Origin: Myrica gale
Lineage: Eukaryota; Streptophyta; Magnoliopsida; Fagales; Myricaceae
Assembly: GCA_963930655.1 (NCBI GenBank)
Contig: OZ005619.1
Span: 18,747,752-18,811,751 of the forward strand
Length of the DNA: 64,000 bases
Direction of reading: 5' to 3'
Part shown: piece after piece, positions 23,626 through 35,668 of the stretch
Numbering within the stretch: position 1 is the first letter of the stretch
Layout: each line of letters begins with the position of its first letter
Program-made: the position numbers and the translations under genes
Notes under the pieces: model-generated
Told to the model about the DNA's origin: nothing
The model's database searches: none
What the model saw: the letters and a program-made list of their open reading frames with translations, nothing else

Positions 23626-23938
23626 GAATGGGATCCAAGCCGCCTTCGACAGGCTGGCCCATGGAGGACAAATCCCAAATCAAGGCCTGGGAATCGTCCC
23701 TTGCCGTGCAGATGTGGCAAGAACTGTGGGGAGCCCAGGCAATTGCATTGTCAGCGGAAAACGGAGGCAAAAACGCCGATTTCGCCCCAAGGCGATGTCG
23801 TAGACCTCCTTGTCGTGGGCGATGAGCTGGGTGTCGACAATCTCACGCTCGATGTCCCAGATGGTACAGGTGGTGTCGATGCTGGAGGTGCTAATGCGCT
23901 TGGGCTCAGCCTCATTCCAGTCGATGGAGAATTTGTGT
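23625..23938 (-). pseudogene. Captured LWD1/2-like WD40 fragment, two joined pieces
   Basis: Read on the minus strand, 23938-23760 encodes a WD40 segment with [30 protein letters not shown] and [16 protein letters not shown]. 23750-23625 encodes [27 protein letters not shown] and [14 protein letters not shown]. Both match LIGHT-REGULATED WD (LWD) proteins; the second piece fits LWD rather than TTG1, whose equivalent region differs. The roughly 70 residues that lie between these pieces in a full-length protein are absent. Two single-base insertions also shift the frame in the first piece, so no functional protein results. LWD genes act in the circadian clock. Confidence 0.85.
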
Positions 23939-23939
23939 T

Positions 23940-24300
23940 CTCTTCATTTTGGGGGAATTTGCGTTCTCTTCATTTTGGGGGATTTGCGCTCACAAAAAGC
24001 TCAGTCGTGTATGCTTGATGAAATGGTTGCTGGAGGATTTGTGTTAACTTCATTTTGGTTGCTTCTTGATTTTGTTGTTGCTGGAGGATTTAGGTTCTCT
24101 TTATTTTTGATGCTTCTTAATTTTGTGGTTGACTTTGGGTGGGTGTTGGTAACTGGTTTCTCTTCATTTTTGTTGCTTCTTGATATTGTGGTAGCTGGAT
24201 GATTTACGTTATCTTCATTTTCGTTGTTCTTGATTTTGTGGTTGACTCTGGGTGGGGGTTGGTCACTGATCTTTAGGTAAAATGAGAAATGAGGTTCCCA
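23940..24300. repeat. Degenerate internal repeat of the Pack-MULE
   Basis: Variants of ttcattttngttgcttcttga and attttgtggttgactntgggtgg recur three to four times, giving a minisatellite-like block. I see no protein of known type in it. Confidence 0.6.
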
Positions 24301-24629
24301 AGATTTTCTCAGCTTCATGAACTGGGGTTTAACAGGGAGATCGATTTGGAAATTTTTTATTTGGGTATTTTGGTCCAAGGGAGTCGAGTTAGCTTGCAAC
24401 GTGATCTTCGATTGACAAATTTTTTATTTGAGAATTTTTAACACGTGTTTATTTTTCATTGGAACTGATGTGGTAGCTTAGTCATGTCATCAATTTCCGT
24501 TATCTAAGTTTACGGAGGACTAAACTAGAAATTTGTCCAAACCACAAGGATGACTGTAGAACAAAACTTACCACAAGGACTAAATTGAGAATCACAAAAA
24601 TCCCAAGGACCAGCGGAATAATTTGCAAA

Positions 24630-26140
24630 AAAAAAAAAAACCCACCCACTTTCCTTCATTCACTGTGGGTATACAAGTAGCCCAATTTCGTCCCCTGTGC
24701 TTGTCTTCATCATCTTGTTCTCGTATTCCACCCATAATATGCAATAAACAGAAGGGAAAAAAGAGCAGCGATGAAACAAAACTGATTTCAACTTCCCCTC
24801 AGAAATAATAAAAAAAAAAAATTCCAATCTAGAACCGCAGAAGTCCCACCTCCCTCCCCCGAATAAAATAAGAAGAAAAAATTAGGATAATGGAAATATG
24901 AGATGCACCCATAATCGAGAATGGTCCAATTGAATCGATCTTCCATATGGGTATATCGTGTATTGATGTTTATAGCGGCCCCATCAAAGCACAAATGGCA
25001 TCGCAGCGCAAGAAGAGTACAAGCCAGGTGTGGAAAAGTATATGGCGCATAGCTATCTCCTATGTTGTTGGCCCGAGGTCAATGGAAAAGCAAGTGGCCG
25101 TCACTTTGGCTTTAAAAGAAAATAAGATTTTGTCAAGGTCTTATCTTTGGTGGCAGTGGTAGTAGTTGTGGTAGTAGTTGTGGTAGAATCATCGTTACCC
25201 GTCAAATCCAACTTTATTTTTGTTTGGAATACGGCATCTTGCTGATGATGGCACCTCCTCCTTTGGGGGAAGGAAGGGATAGATCCGGTTCGAACTTCGA
25301 ATCCCCTCTCCCGCAGGCTTAATCCTGCTTTTTGCACTTTCTCACTTTTTTTTTTGGACTTCACTTCCCTTTACCCAAAAACAAATACGGCGTCTCACGC
25401 ATTGCGTCTGGTCCCAAACGACACGACACGACACCCAACCACCGGTCCATTTGAGGGCGCCATGTTCTGTTCTGGAGCAGTTTGCGAGCCCATCAGTCTC
25501 AGATGTGCAGTGTCAAAAACTCACCGGTCACCGTCATCTTCAAGACTTCAAACTCACCGGTCACTGAATGAATACCAGCCTCTTCATTTTTTTTCAACCA
25601 AAGATTCACGCGTGTTCGGCCACTTTATTATTCGTGGGTTTTTCGTTTTTCTTTTTTCTTTTATTTTTCAAATAAAACAAATTTTTGTACCATTTTCGTG
25701 CTTAACATGGTCCGACCAACGAGGTTTTTATTGGGGTCGGATTCATCCCAAACTGATCTTGCCGTGCTCGAAACGAAAAAAACGACGTTATAAATAACCA
25801 TTTTAAGCAAGAAGCTTTCTGTATATTTTGAGTGTAAGAAATGGGCGAGCAGAATGTGTTAACGGTATGTATGTAATGCCGCACTCAGTCAAACAATCTG
25901 CTGGAATGGATGCGAGTTTTCAATCAATTTTTGTGATAATTATTTTACAAGCATTAATGTATATCATATGAGCCGGCATTCTTCCCCTCCATTTTCAACC
26001 ACCCTATGAAATATGCTATTACTATAATCAAATGGTTACACCTAATTTCAATCAGATGCTTAGGAAAATAAATATCTAAACAACATGTAAATACTTATTG
26101 TAATTAGTAATATAAGTGACTAAACACTGCTATATACAAT
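24630..26140. other. Gene-poor region
   Basis: Open frames of up to 147 codons occur (for example 25354-25797 on the plus strand), but none resembles a known family and none has a convincing gene structure. A (GTG/GTA)n-like stretch lies near 25150-25185. Confidence 0.4.
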
Positions 26141-26144
26141 AAAT

Positions 26145-26181
<37 letters not shown>
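26145..26181. repeat. (AT)n(AG)n compound microsatellite
   Basis: A run of AT dinucleotides passes directly into a run of AG dinucleotides. Confidence 0.9.
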
Positions 26182-26182
<1 letters not shown>

Positions 26183-26640
26183 ACTAAATGCTGATAGGAA
26201 CCTTAAAATATTAATTCCACCAATTCAAATTAATGTATTATATCAAAAGCGTGAGAATCTCTTATATAAAATATATATTTTACTAGGTTTCTTGATTTTT
26301 AAATAATATAGGTTAATTATATATTTATATATAAATTCCAGCATTATAAAATTGCTAATCAACTATGATATTAATGGTAGCTTTCAATTTAACTTGTATT
26401 TTTTCTAATTGGACTCGACCCTCGACAGGTCATGAGACTTGTGCACGAGTTTACCTCGTTTATAGAAATAAAAAATTATCACGTTCCTCACATTTTCATA
26501 AGATAAATTCTTCGAATAAATAAATGTTTTCTTAAAAAAAACTGCTAAGTCCTTATCCTTCGAAATTTTTAGGCTGATCAAATTATTTTGGTCGTTTTTT
26601 ATCTATGTAGGTTTAATGATCAGGGCGTTTTTTTTTTAAA

Positions 26641-26862
26641 CACTGTTAAAAATCTATAGCATCGTTTTTTAAAACGCGGCAAAAAAATCATTATTTTTTT
26701 GTTCGGGTCTACAGCGGCGGGCACGAGCACCGCTCTAGATCCGAGATCTTCACCAACGGTTGCGGAAACCGCCGCTATAGTCTATCCCGACAGCGCGACT
26801 GTCGCTTAAAAAAAATGATGTTATAGATAGCGACAGCTGCTATAGTTTTTTTTTTTGTAGTG
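26641..26862. mobile_element. Possible small CACTA-type MITE
   Basis: The right end reads ttttttttttgtagtg, the inverse of the CACTACAAAA start of CACTA elements. The left end begins cactgttaaaaatctatagca. A ctatagc motif appears near both ends. No 3-bp target duplication is seen, so this is tentative. Confidence 0.35.
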
Positions 26863-27814
26863 TTTGTATTTTCTAAGATATTATTGTTCTTTGTTTTATA
26901 GTGCAAACAATTGTTTTCAATCAAATTAATTGATTCAAAATTCTATTTCAATCTAAATTTGATACCCAGAATATCGGATATTTGTGATTCAACCCCAGTT
27001 GTAGATTCTGAAAAGGATTTTTTATTCAAAATTTGCTGCACATATTATTACTCTCCCCCCACATCTTTTTAGATTTGCGGATCAAGCTGAGAATGCCGAT
27101 ACCCGATGGGGCCAGGCCACAGGCGAAAACCATGGGCGTCGCCCTCAGCTTTCGAACTTAGCTTTCCTTTTTTCCTACCATCATTATGAGACACGGAATC
27201 TTAATTCTATACCACTTGGGCAAGTACGTTCCTTCTACGTCTTCTACACCAAACGCAGGGTTTTCAACCTAACCTATTTCATCACAGTCTGACTTTCTTC
27301 CTAAAGTCCATCCTGACCTTTGATGCATATCCTATATATCTACATCTATTTATAATTATTTTTATACCATGAAAGGAAAATAAAATCTAGAATATTACGT
27401 GGGAAGTAGCACATTTGATTAATAGATTTTATAGTGACTGTAACATCAATCCTACCATGTGGAATCTCTGGCCCCCTGCCTCGACTAATATAAAGTATCT
27501 AGAAGTAGTAATTAAAATCTTATTCTGATCTCTGATGGATGTTTTGATTCCCAGCCGCTCTTTTGTCTTCCTTTTAACTTTTAGATCCAATAATTCTTCT
27601 TATTGTTTGTTTCCTTTAATTTCTTATTAGTGGTCAGACTCGTGGTTTAGGTCCAAGTTGCTATCAGAACACAGGAACCTCGGGCGCAGCCGTAGTTTTC
27701 GATTTGAGTCACTTGGACCCGTCTCTTATTAAAATACCAATCAGTAGACTACTAGCTGGATCGAGTTTAAGGCTGAAACCAATGGGCTAAAAATTTAAAC
27801 ACCCTAAACCAGTT
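26863..27814. other. Gene-poor region
   Basis: AT-rich intergenic DNA. I see no gene or clear repeat. Confidence 0.4.
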
Positions 27815-28202
27815 TTAGGGTATCTATGTTTGTCAAAATTTTGGAGAATATTTTTGAAATTTTGAGAATCTTTACTTTATTGAGATTTTATTAGGATTTG
27901 TGAAAAGTAAAATTTGTATGTTTAAAAGTTAAAAATGTTGGAGCGTGTTTATTTTGCTAGAAATTTTTATGCCCCGAAATGTTGGGAAAACAAACATCAC
28001 CTTAATCGGGGAGACAAATATTTTGGGTATATTTGTTTCCCCAACATTTTGGGGCATGAAAATTTCAAGCAAAATAAACACATTCCAATATTTTTAACTT
28101 TTACACATACACGCTTTACTTTTCACAAAATCTCAACAAAACAAAAATTTCTAAATATTCGAGAATATTCTCCAACATTTTAACAAATAAATATACCCTT
28201 AG
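27815..28202. mobile_element. Foldback element with arms of about 180 bp
   Basis: The left arm starts agggtatctatgtttgtc and the right arm ends aataaatatacccttag. The arms pair almost end to end, including gtgaaaagtaaa, gtgtttattttgct and atgcccc segments, around a centre near 28010. A related half lies at 13000-13165. It is non-coding. Confidence 0.7.
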
Positions 28203-29500
28203 TGTTTTCCCTACGATAAAAAAAAAGTGACAATCAATGAAGGTTTAATATAAAATAAATGAGAAATTATCTTAATTTAAAAGTTTTGTGACGTATAAAA
28301 TTCTAGCCTAGTAATTTTTGGTTTTGTAACAAGAAAAAATCACGCAGTCATTTACATCCACTAAGTTCGGATAGAACTGACACAATATTTACCCGAGTTG
28401 AGTTTAATGTCACGATTTATCCTGTAGAGACTAACCGACTCTCATTTAAGTCGCGATTTTTGTGTGCAAGTGATGGTTTTCACTCTTAGAGGTCCTGCTA
28501 TCACTTGAGTTACACGGTGGATTAGTCTAGTAATATGATCATTAACTTGTGATATTATTATTTGATGTAGATTTTTGTGGACCGTGAAGTTCTAATACTT
28601 TTCAATCTGTTTTATTTATCGAAATAAGTTTTTCTTAGTTAATATATGAGAATTGAAGTAAAATATGAAGCTATCAACGTTACGTCATAAAAGAAGGGAG
28701 CTTTTTGTGACAAGTGGTATTTGGGCGTGCCATTATTATGGCCGAATTTGATTGCAGTACTTCCACCTTATCCAAGCCCCATCCAATCAGTCTGAATTCT
28801 GCCAAACTTTGATAGCCACCCATTTATATTAATATCCTTGGCGTCACGACAGTCTAGTGTCCCAAGACTATCTCGTATATTTGAACCGGAATACTCTACG
28901 ATTGTAGCTGAATTGTTAGGTATAATTTAAACACATATAAATATCATAAATATATGGGTAATATTAAGGTCAAATTTGGAATTTATAATTTTTTTATTTG
29001 ATTTGATTGCACCGGAAATTTTTATTTATAAAACAAAAAACAAAGAAAGTCAACAATGATGGGGTGGGAGTAAGGGGAGAAGGGATAGTGGTCAATTAGG
29101 GGAAGGGGCTGCGAGGGGGAGGCGGTGACACAGGCGTGGGGAGAGGACGTATGAAAAGGAAAAGGTGGTCGCCACGCGTATTTTGGAAAATAATTTCTTT
29201 TTTTCTTCTGAAGCAATTTGAAATATAATTACGCTTATACCCTTTATTAATCATTCTGAGGTTTATATGTTTTCCAGAAAAGCATTGTTCAGAGTAACGT
29301 GGCAAAATACTACCGGTCTATAATTTCAGGATCATCTGGATACTTCCGCACCTGATTAAAAACTTCCTTAAACTCAGGGGCGTTCCTCAATGCCCCACCC
29401 GGTCCTTATCCGACGTTCCACAAGATTCATCGCCCAAGTGGACCCCGCACATCACAGGTTCTCTCCTCCTTTTATTGGACGATAAAACCCACGAGGGTGT
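28203..29500. other. Gene-poor region upstream of the TSJT1-like gene
   Basis: I see no gene. The last few hundred bases should include the promoter of the TSJT1-like gene, but no single element stands out. Confidence 0.4.
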
Positions 29501-29648
29501 GAAAATACTAAGACACCCTCACTCCTGATTCTATAAACGGCAACCCGACTTTCGAGTAGGAATCCCATTGTCGGAGCTCTGAACTTTCTTGAGAGAAAGA
29601 GAGAGAGAAGTTCCTAGCCACCGAGAGAATCTTTTGTAGTTGTTGGAA

Positions 29649-32600
29649 ATGTTGGGAGTGTTCAGCAGCTCGATTGTGTCTCCACCGGACGAGCTGGTGG
29701 CGGCCGGATGCAGGACCCCGTCTCCGAAGATCTCGTCGACGTCGCTCGTCAACCGGTTCCTCCAGAACAATGCCTCCGCGGTGTCGGTTCAGGTTGGAGA
29801 CCACGTCCAGTTGGCCTACACACACCACAACCAGTCTCCCCTGCTGCCAAGGTAAATAAAAAAAAAAACATACCAAAAAAAAAAAGAAAACGAGAGGAAG
29901 AAGATTTAGCTGAGCGAGTCGCCATGCGATTACGTCTCATGTTAGATCAGGTACTCGCGATGGTACCTTACTCTGTCTGGAAAAAAAAACAAGGCATTCC
30001 GTTAAGGGGTAAACTGAAAGTCTGAAACAGAGATCACTCACTTAACCGTCTTTCGATCATTTAAAACAACAAAAATCTGAAAGCAAAAAATGGCCATCGC
30101 CGGCCCATCGGACGGTCGTCGGGAACATTTGTTCTGTGTGTTGGTCACTGTCTGACTCAACCGTATCCTTCTTTGCATAAGGTGTTTGGTTGGTGAGAAG
30201 ATGGAGTAGAATCTCATAGTAAACAATTATTTTTTTGTCGTCGAAATTGTCACAAGTAGCTGCTTTTATATATTTCATTTTCTTCTGGATCGGTGGGGCT
30301 AAGCCTCTGTAGTTTTGCAGATCTGTGGAGTTCTTCGTGGAATTAACCTTTAGCCACGTTGTTGGTAGAAATTATTGTAGGAATACGGCTTTCCGTAACA
30401 AAATTTTAACGATTTAAAATTTTATCATTATTATAAAAAAAAAAAATTTCCATTATTTTATTACTTTTTATTAATTATTTTATAAATTTTTTCTCTCATT
30501 TTACTTTTTCATCGATTTTAATATTTAAAATTTTAAAAATCCTAAAATTTTATTTCTCTGACGCAGCCTAGACGGAAAAAGAGGATAAAGGGAGCACGTG
30601 ACTGCATTTAAGTAAGAGAGGTTTAGCTCACGTGACATCTATATATATTTTTTTCTCTAAATATGACATCTATAGGTTCAGATTAAGGTCATGATTTCTC
30701 AATCAGACTGTGTGATGAGTCAGCTCTGTTCCTATGGGGTTTGGCATTTCACAGAGACGGATTCTCGTACTTCATAGCCCACGTGGACGGTTGTGATTGT
30801 TGACGTGTGTTAGGTGTTATGGGCGGAAGTTTCGCGGTCGAGGACTAATTGGTCCAATTTTATAGTTTTACTTTTGAGTTTTAAAATTGTAGAGAAGTTA
30901 AAATTTTAAAATATTAAATTTGATAAAAAATTGAAGAGAGATTATTTTTAATATTTAATATATTGAAAAGTAATGATGTATCGAAGAAAAAGATTAGATT
31001 ATAATTTTTTATTGTGTTAAGATTTTAAGATGCAAACGCACTTTTAGTCGGGTGGGGTGGATTTCGCAATAATAAAATTAGAATTAATATTCTAGCTTTA
31101 TACCAAATCTCCGGCCTTTTCTTTTTCAGGGGTAAAAAGTAAAAAGTGTCGTTTTGCAAGAGCATCTCTCGTTACTCTGTAATACAGGGTAACCTTGTAT
31201 TCGTTAAATTTCGAGTAAACTAGGCCTACGTTGAGGTGTATTACGAGAGGAGAGAGTATTTGGCCACAGCCACGAATATTATGATAGGGGGGCACAAGAG
31301 GCTTACCGGTCACAACCACCTTTCTCAGCCATCTATGAGAAGAAAGGCTGAATTATTTGTGGGTCCACCTAGATGCGTGTACTGGATCTATCCATGTATA
31401 AGTGCAGTGAGTGTGGATCTTCTTCGTTTTGTTTTTTTGTCTTTTTTCCCGGACTGATATCGAGTTTGTTTCTTGAACGGGGTAACACCATAATGGCCAT
31501 AGTCACCCTTATGGACTTCGGGTTGATAAGGTGGGTCATGAGTGGGATGAGAGGATAAGGGTCAAATAACTCTAGTGGGGACCGGCCATTGCGATAGCGG
31601 CGATGGTAGAAAAACGAGGCTTGGTAATAGATCAGCGACAGCAACCAATCATGGAATACCCCTGTTCTTTTACGGACTTGGTGTTGTCCGAGAACATTAC
31701 CTAACCTCAGTACTATACTTGTTCACTTGAAGTCTTGATAAACTTAATGGTTTTATTGCTTTGTTTAAGGTTCATGAAAACTTAATTTAGAATCTAATTG
31801 TTAAGGATTGAAAATGGCAGGTCTTTCGCTGTGAAGGATGACATATTCTGCTTGTTTGAGGGGGTTCTGGACAACTTGGGGAGTTTGAAGCAGCACTACG
31901 GGCTTGCCAAGTCTGCAAATGAAGTGATTTTGGTCATCGAGGCTTACAAGGCACTTCGTGACCGTGCACCATACCCTGCCAGCCATGTTGTTGGCCACCT
32001 TAGCGGAAATTTCGCTTTTGTTGTCTTTGACAAGTCTACCTCCAACCTCTTTGTTGCTTCTGTGAGTTAGCTTACCCACCAAACATCCTCGTAAAAAAAG
32101 TTTTAATACCAGCGATTGGTTTCTAACAGCGGTTTGGGTTGGTGTAATTATGACAGGACCAACATGGTAAGGCTCCTCTGTTTTGGGGAATCACTGCTGA
32201 TGGATGCGTTGCCTTCTCTGATGATGCAGAGTTGCTGAGAGGTGCTTGTGGCAAGTCGCTTGCTTCTTTCCCTCAAGGTGGGTGAAATAGGTAGACGCGT
32301 GTGTATATATTTTATATATACGTACGTATATGTCCAAGTCCCACCAAACCTGGCTCTTTGCGATGTAAAAACACATACAAGATTCCAGAACAAAACAGAA
32401 TAGGATGGTTATAAACGTTATTTTTTGAACCAAAATTCCATTAAAGTTCTAACATTCGAATTGAGTTGCCATTTTGTGATTTATGTTTATGTCTCTGGAT
32501 TGACAATAGTGCCTGCCTTGGATCTGTAGGATGTTTCTTTTCTACAAAAGTAGGAGAACTGAGGAGCTTTGAGAACCCCAAGGGTAAGGTCACTGCCGTA

Positions 32601-32915
32601 CCTGCTGCTGATGAAGAGATCTGGGGTGCAACATTCAAGGTACAATCTTTTTAGAATGCAATTCGCAAAACATGGTAATGCAATTTGTTTGTTGCTGATA
32701 TGGAAGTATGAACAAAGGTGTTGTTCTAAACTTTTTGTAACCTTTTAATCTGGCAATTTGGTGTCTTTTTCAATGTGTATGATTGTCGTTTTCAACGGAG
32801 CTTGACGGAATTCACATCAGCCACATATTGTCAAATCCTCTTGCATTGATTTTTTCAACTTGTTGGATTGAAATTTCAGGTGGAAGTGGCACCAGTTCTC
32901 GCAGCCACAGAGTAG
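29649..32915 (+). CDS. TSJT1 / aluminium-induced (AILP1-like) protein, class-II glutamine amidotransferase fold
   Basis: Five exons (29649-29851, 31821-32061, 32157-32277, 32530-32639, 32880-32915) join in frame at GT-AG introns to give 236 residues. The start MLGVFSS is the usual start of this family; codons upstream in frame are TTG, not ATG. The protein shows the family's YGL (residues 94-96) and LRDR (113-116) motifs, then HLSGNFAFVVFDKS, WGITADG, GACGKSLASFPQG and EIWGATFKVE. It belongs to the plant stress- and auxin-repressed TSJT1/AILP group, whose biochemical role is not settled. Intron 1 is long (about 2 kb) and holds AT-rich repeats. Confidence 0.93.
30385..30570. mobile_element. 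AT-rich MITE-like repeat in TSJT1 intron 1
   Basis: The block ends aaaattttatttctctgacgcagcct, which inverted begins aggctgcgtc as in the ggctgcgtttg family at 2264 and 58968. The inverse near 30385 is weaker. Confidence 0.4.
30840..31050. mobile_element. AT-rich MITE-like repeat in TSJT1 intron 1
   Basis: The block contains gagaagttaaaattttaaaat and ends ttaagatgcaaacgcac, again like the inverted ggctgcgtttg family end. Boundaries are uncertain. Confidence 0.35.
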
Positions 32916-33346
32916 AAGATTTTCCGTGTCTTGTGGACAAACAAAATCTACATACCAGTTGAGCTGGAAGAGGTTTTTACATGGCGGGGTATGGGCGAAG
33001 GGCCATGTAGATACCTGAACGAGTGATAAATATGTTGGTAGAGTGAAATGTGTGGCAGAAATGGCTTTTGTAGTTCCTGCGCAGTTGCCTTTTAAATTAT
33101 CCTTTGATCTTTGCTTTGACCGTTGTACAGCACTGCTTTCTGTGAAATAAAGTCCCTTTTTCCCCCTTTCAGAAATGGAGACACTGCTGCAAGTTCTTCC
33201 AGTTAAAAATACTTCAATTTTTCGAAGTTTGAAATTCTACCAACTACAAAATTATATGTAACTTATAAATACGAAAATACAAATAAAATTGAAAGAAAAA
33301 GATAGGAACTGCAGAAGCAGGACCAACATGAAAAGAAAGTCGAGTT

Positions 33347-33353
33347 TTGGACT
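33347..33353 (-). terminator. 3' box of the U2 snRNA gene
   Basis: On the minus strand the sequence agtccaa lies 8 nt beyond the predicted U2 3' end and fits the plant snRNA 3'-end signal AGTNNAA. Confidence 0.6.
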
Positions 33354-33360
33354 ATCTTGG

Positions 33361-33556
33361 GTTGGGTGCGCCAGGCCCGTGCAGCAGTGCAACGCATGGG
33401 CGATGCATGAGAGCCCCAGTAGCAAGCTACTGTAGTGGACTTTCCCCCAAAAGAAATTACGTTAATATCATGCGGCCCGATGGACCACGTATCAGATATT
33501 AAACTGATAAGAACAGATACTACACTTGATCTTAGCCAAAAGGCCGAGAAAGGTAT
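33361..33556 (-). ncRNA. U2 spliceosomal snRNA (gene copy, possibly decaying)
   Basis: The minus strand from 33556 begins atacctttctcggccttttg and continues with the invariant branch-site recognition region (gtgtagtatctgttc) and tatcagtttaatatctg. The next stem pairs fully if G-U pairs are allowed (gtggtcc with gggccgc). The 3' part ends with the stem-loop IV region (ttgcactgctgcacggg, cctggcgcaccca). Length fits the 196 nt of plant U2. The Sm site is altered: aatttcttttgg instead of a U-run such as atttttttgg. U2 pairs with the intron branch site in the spliceosome. The promoter is degenerate, so the copy may be weak or silent. Confidence 0.88.
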
Positions 33557-33581
33557 GTTTTAATCGCAGTAAGGTTTCACC

Positions 33582-33633
33582 TTTTGTACCCTTCGTCCAC
33601 GTTCTTTTAGCCTACACTTATTCCGTGTGGTAC
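33582..33633 (-). promoter_or_regulatory. Degenerate USE and TATA of the U2 gene
   Basis: Plant snRNA genes use an upstream sequence element (RTCCCACATCG) near -70 and a TATA box near -30. On the minus strand gtaccacacgg (33633-33623, 8 of 11 matches) and tacaaaa (33588-33582) occupy those places, with spacing close to that of RNA polymerase II snRNA genes. Both are imperfect. Confidence 0.45.
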
Positions 33634-34039
33634 ACTTCGAGAACAGTAAAGCTGAACCATCCTTCCTAGAAGGACACAAGAAGCAAGCTGCTTCCAATGC
33701 CCACCGGACAGGAAAAGTGAAAACATAGAGGACATCCCAATTATATACATATATAAGCATAAATAAAACATCTGAAGGTGAACACAAATCCTTCATCGAG
33801 TGTTAAGGCAGCGACGTAGTTTAGGTCCATAGAGGACGCCTGAACAGTTGAGAATTATATCTAGTAGCATGTACGTAGGCCGAAGGGGAGCCTTGTCACA
33901 GTTCCTGCCTGCCTCGTACACGTTATGCTCTGACATAACATGGGCATGGCTCCTTGCTCCTACAGCATAGTAAGACCAATCTTTGTATGTTAAAACAGAA
34001 ATTCAAGATCTTTTGAAGCAAGCAGAAACAAGTGGGGTT

Positions 34040-35364
34040 TGGGGGGAGGTGCACCTTCAATGAGGCATCCTCTGCTTAGAGGAGTCAAACCAATTGCGGT
34101 AAACTGTGACTCTTGAGTCTCCGGTCGATGGTGTCGTAGTCTGATGCCCCCAAAAGCATAATGAAATCTCCGTTCGAGAAATAGCAATTAGATACGGTCA
34201 CGTCTGTGGATCCTTGAACAACTGACACCAATCCTCTCTTGCGTCCATGGAAACCAAATGGTCGATCCAGACGAGTCGTGAGTCGAACACATGAATTGTG
34301 TCGGATTGGCACATGGAAACGATCTCAAAGTTGTGCAGAATAACGTTCTCAGCCCTTTCAATGCTTATGCAACTCCCATTAATCACCACATGGACGCCCC
34401 TTCCATCAATAGTTGTATGCTAACCAACTGAAAGCGACTCTTTTAACTCAATGTGCATGTTTCCTCTCAAGGTAATCCAAGCCCCAAACCCAAAATTTCT
34501 TGCGAAATCAACACCATAGCGGAGGGTCCAGGGATTGGAGTTTCTCCCCTGGTATAATCATTGGAACGAGTAACGCTATGGTAATGCCCGGCTGCTCCGC
34601 TGGTGACTGACGAAGCAAAGCCAAGTGCACAATGAGTGAGGAAGCCGTTTGCTTGCCCCATGCACAGCGCGAGTTTGCTACATGCATTTTGTGCCATCAA
34701 ACTCGCATTTTCTTTCCCCGTACCCTGTAACGTGCCCTCCATGTTGTCTGTCCGTCTCACTCCGTCGTCCAGGCAACCGCTGACGTCTATGCGCCCCCTG
34801 CCCTCTCTCGGTCGAACTCCCTAGTCCAGGCCACCAATGACCTCTACGCGCCCCCTGCCTTTCCGGTCGATTTTGGCACCCGCAAGTTCTTCATGGAGAA
34901 CGCCGAGTTGCATGTGACAAGTTGTTGAATCGAAACTAGAGCTTCTTCTGCTTGGCGCCTGCTTGGTTGAGCGCTCTAGGAAATCAAAACTATTTCCAGG
35001 ATATATTGCTGCAAATTTCAAAAGCCGATTATGATTCATGCGCATTACAAAACTTGCAAAAGCTGTATAATTTCTTCTGTGGATATCGACCTTCTCAACT
35101 CATTAGCACCGAGGAGTATCTCGAAGATAGAACATCATCTAAAATATCAGGAACTTGGGCAAACTCACCACCCATAATTGGCTCAACATCTTCTCCTGTC
35201 AATAGCTTTAAACCTACTTCAATATCATGGAGATTTCTAGTAGCATTGTCTTGCAATTCATCATTAGAAATGAGATCAACTGTGCCGCTTCCGACTTGGC
35301 AGGATATGAGCAGGAAGTGACCGCAGAGGAGTAGTAACGGAACAATTGAAAGCTTTGGGGCCAT
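34040..35364 (-). pseudogene. Pectate lyase pseudogene
   Basis: Minus-strand blocks follow the order of a pectate lyase. 35364-35095 may be the N-terminus with a signal peptide (MAPKLSIVPLLLLCGHFLLI), though its link to the family is uncertain. About 34760-34500 has LTHCALGFASSVT and GETPIPG. 34389-34198 has VINGSCISIERAENVILHNF and WIDH. Further on come GSTDVTVSNCYF, MLLGASD and finally RNWFDSSKQRMPH. Several frame changes separate the blocks, and the gene ends just after the RMPH motif, losing the C-terminal part. A two-copy repeat of about 58 bp lies at 34755-34870. Pectate lyases cleave pectin in the wall; this copy cannot. Confidence 0.7.
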
Positions 35365-35668
35365 GAAAATTGACGGAGTTGTTTTGCAATGAAGAAAGAC
35401 AGGACTATTGACAAAGAATGGGATTATGACTATGTTGGTAGCATTTGATTTTTAAATCTTCCTTGTTTTTCGAAACCTGTTTAGAGCTTCCACTCTTTTT
35501 GGGAGCATTTGATTTTTTTTTCTTCTTTACTCTACATACATACACATTTAGGGGACAGGGCAGTTATTGTATCTCCGATGTGCCATTTCATTCCCTTCGC
35601 TAGGCGTCCATTGCAGCTTCCAAAAGGGCTGCTTCTTGAGAAATTGACGAATAGTTACCACTTCACTT

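Larger units (their letters stand above)
23194..24626 (-). mobile_element. Pack-MULE (about 1.43 kb) carrying an LWD-type WD40 gene fragment
   Basis: Terminal inverted repeats of about 280-300 bp bound the element: the left end reads gctaaattactccgctagtcc and the minus-strand right end gcaaattattccgctggtcc. Shared segments run through aagttttgtcctacagtcat, cctccgttaacttagata, aaacacgtgttaaaaatt and gactcccttggaccaaaata. The flanks are A-rich (aacaaaaaa and aaaaaaaaa), so a 9-bp duplication cannot be proved. There is no transposase. The interior holds the captured WD40 fragment (23625-23938) and a degenerate internal repeat (23940-24300). Confidence 0.82.

Noticed and set aside
23531-24202. 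Plus-strand open frames of 90-136 codons in the Pack-MULE
   Set aside because: They are shadows of the captured WD40 fragment, which reads on the minus strand, and of the internal repeat.
25354-25797. 147-codon plus-strand open frame
   Set aside because: Composition is low-complexity and shifts from Ser/Thr-rich to Phe-rich; no known family, no splice context.
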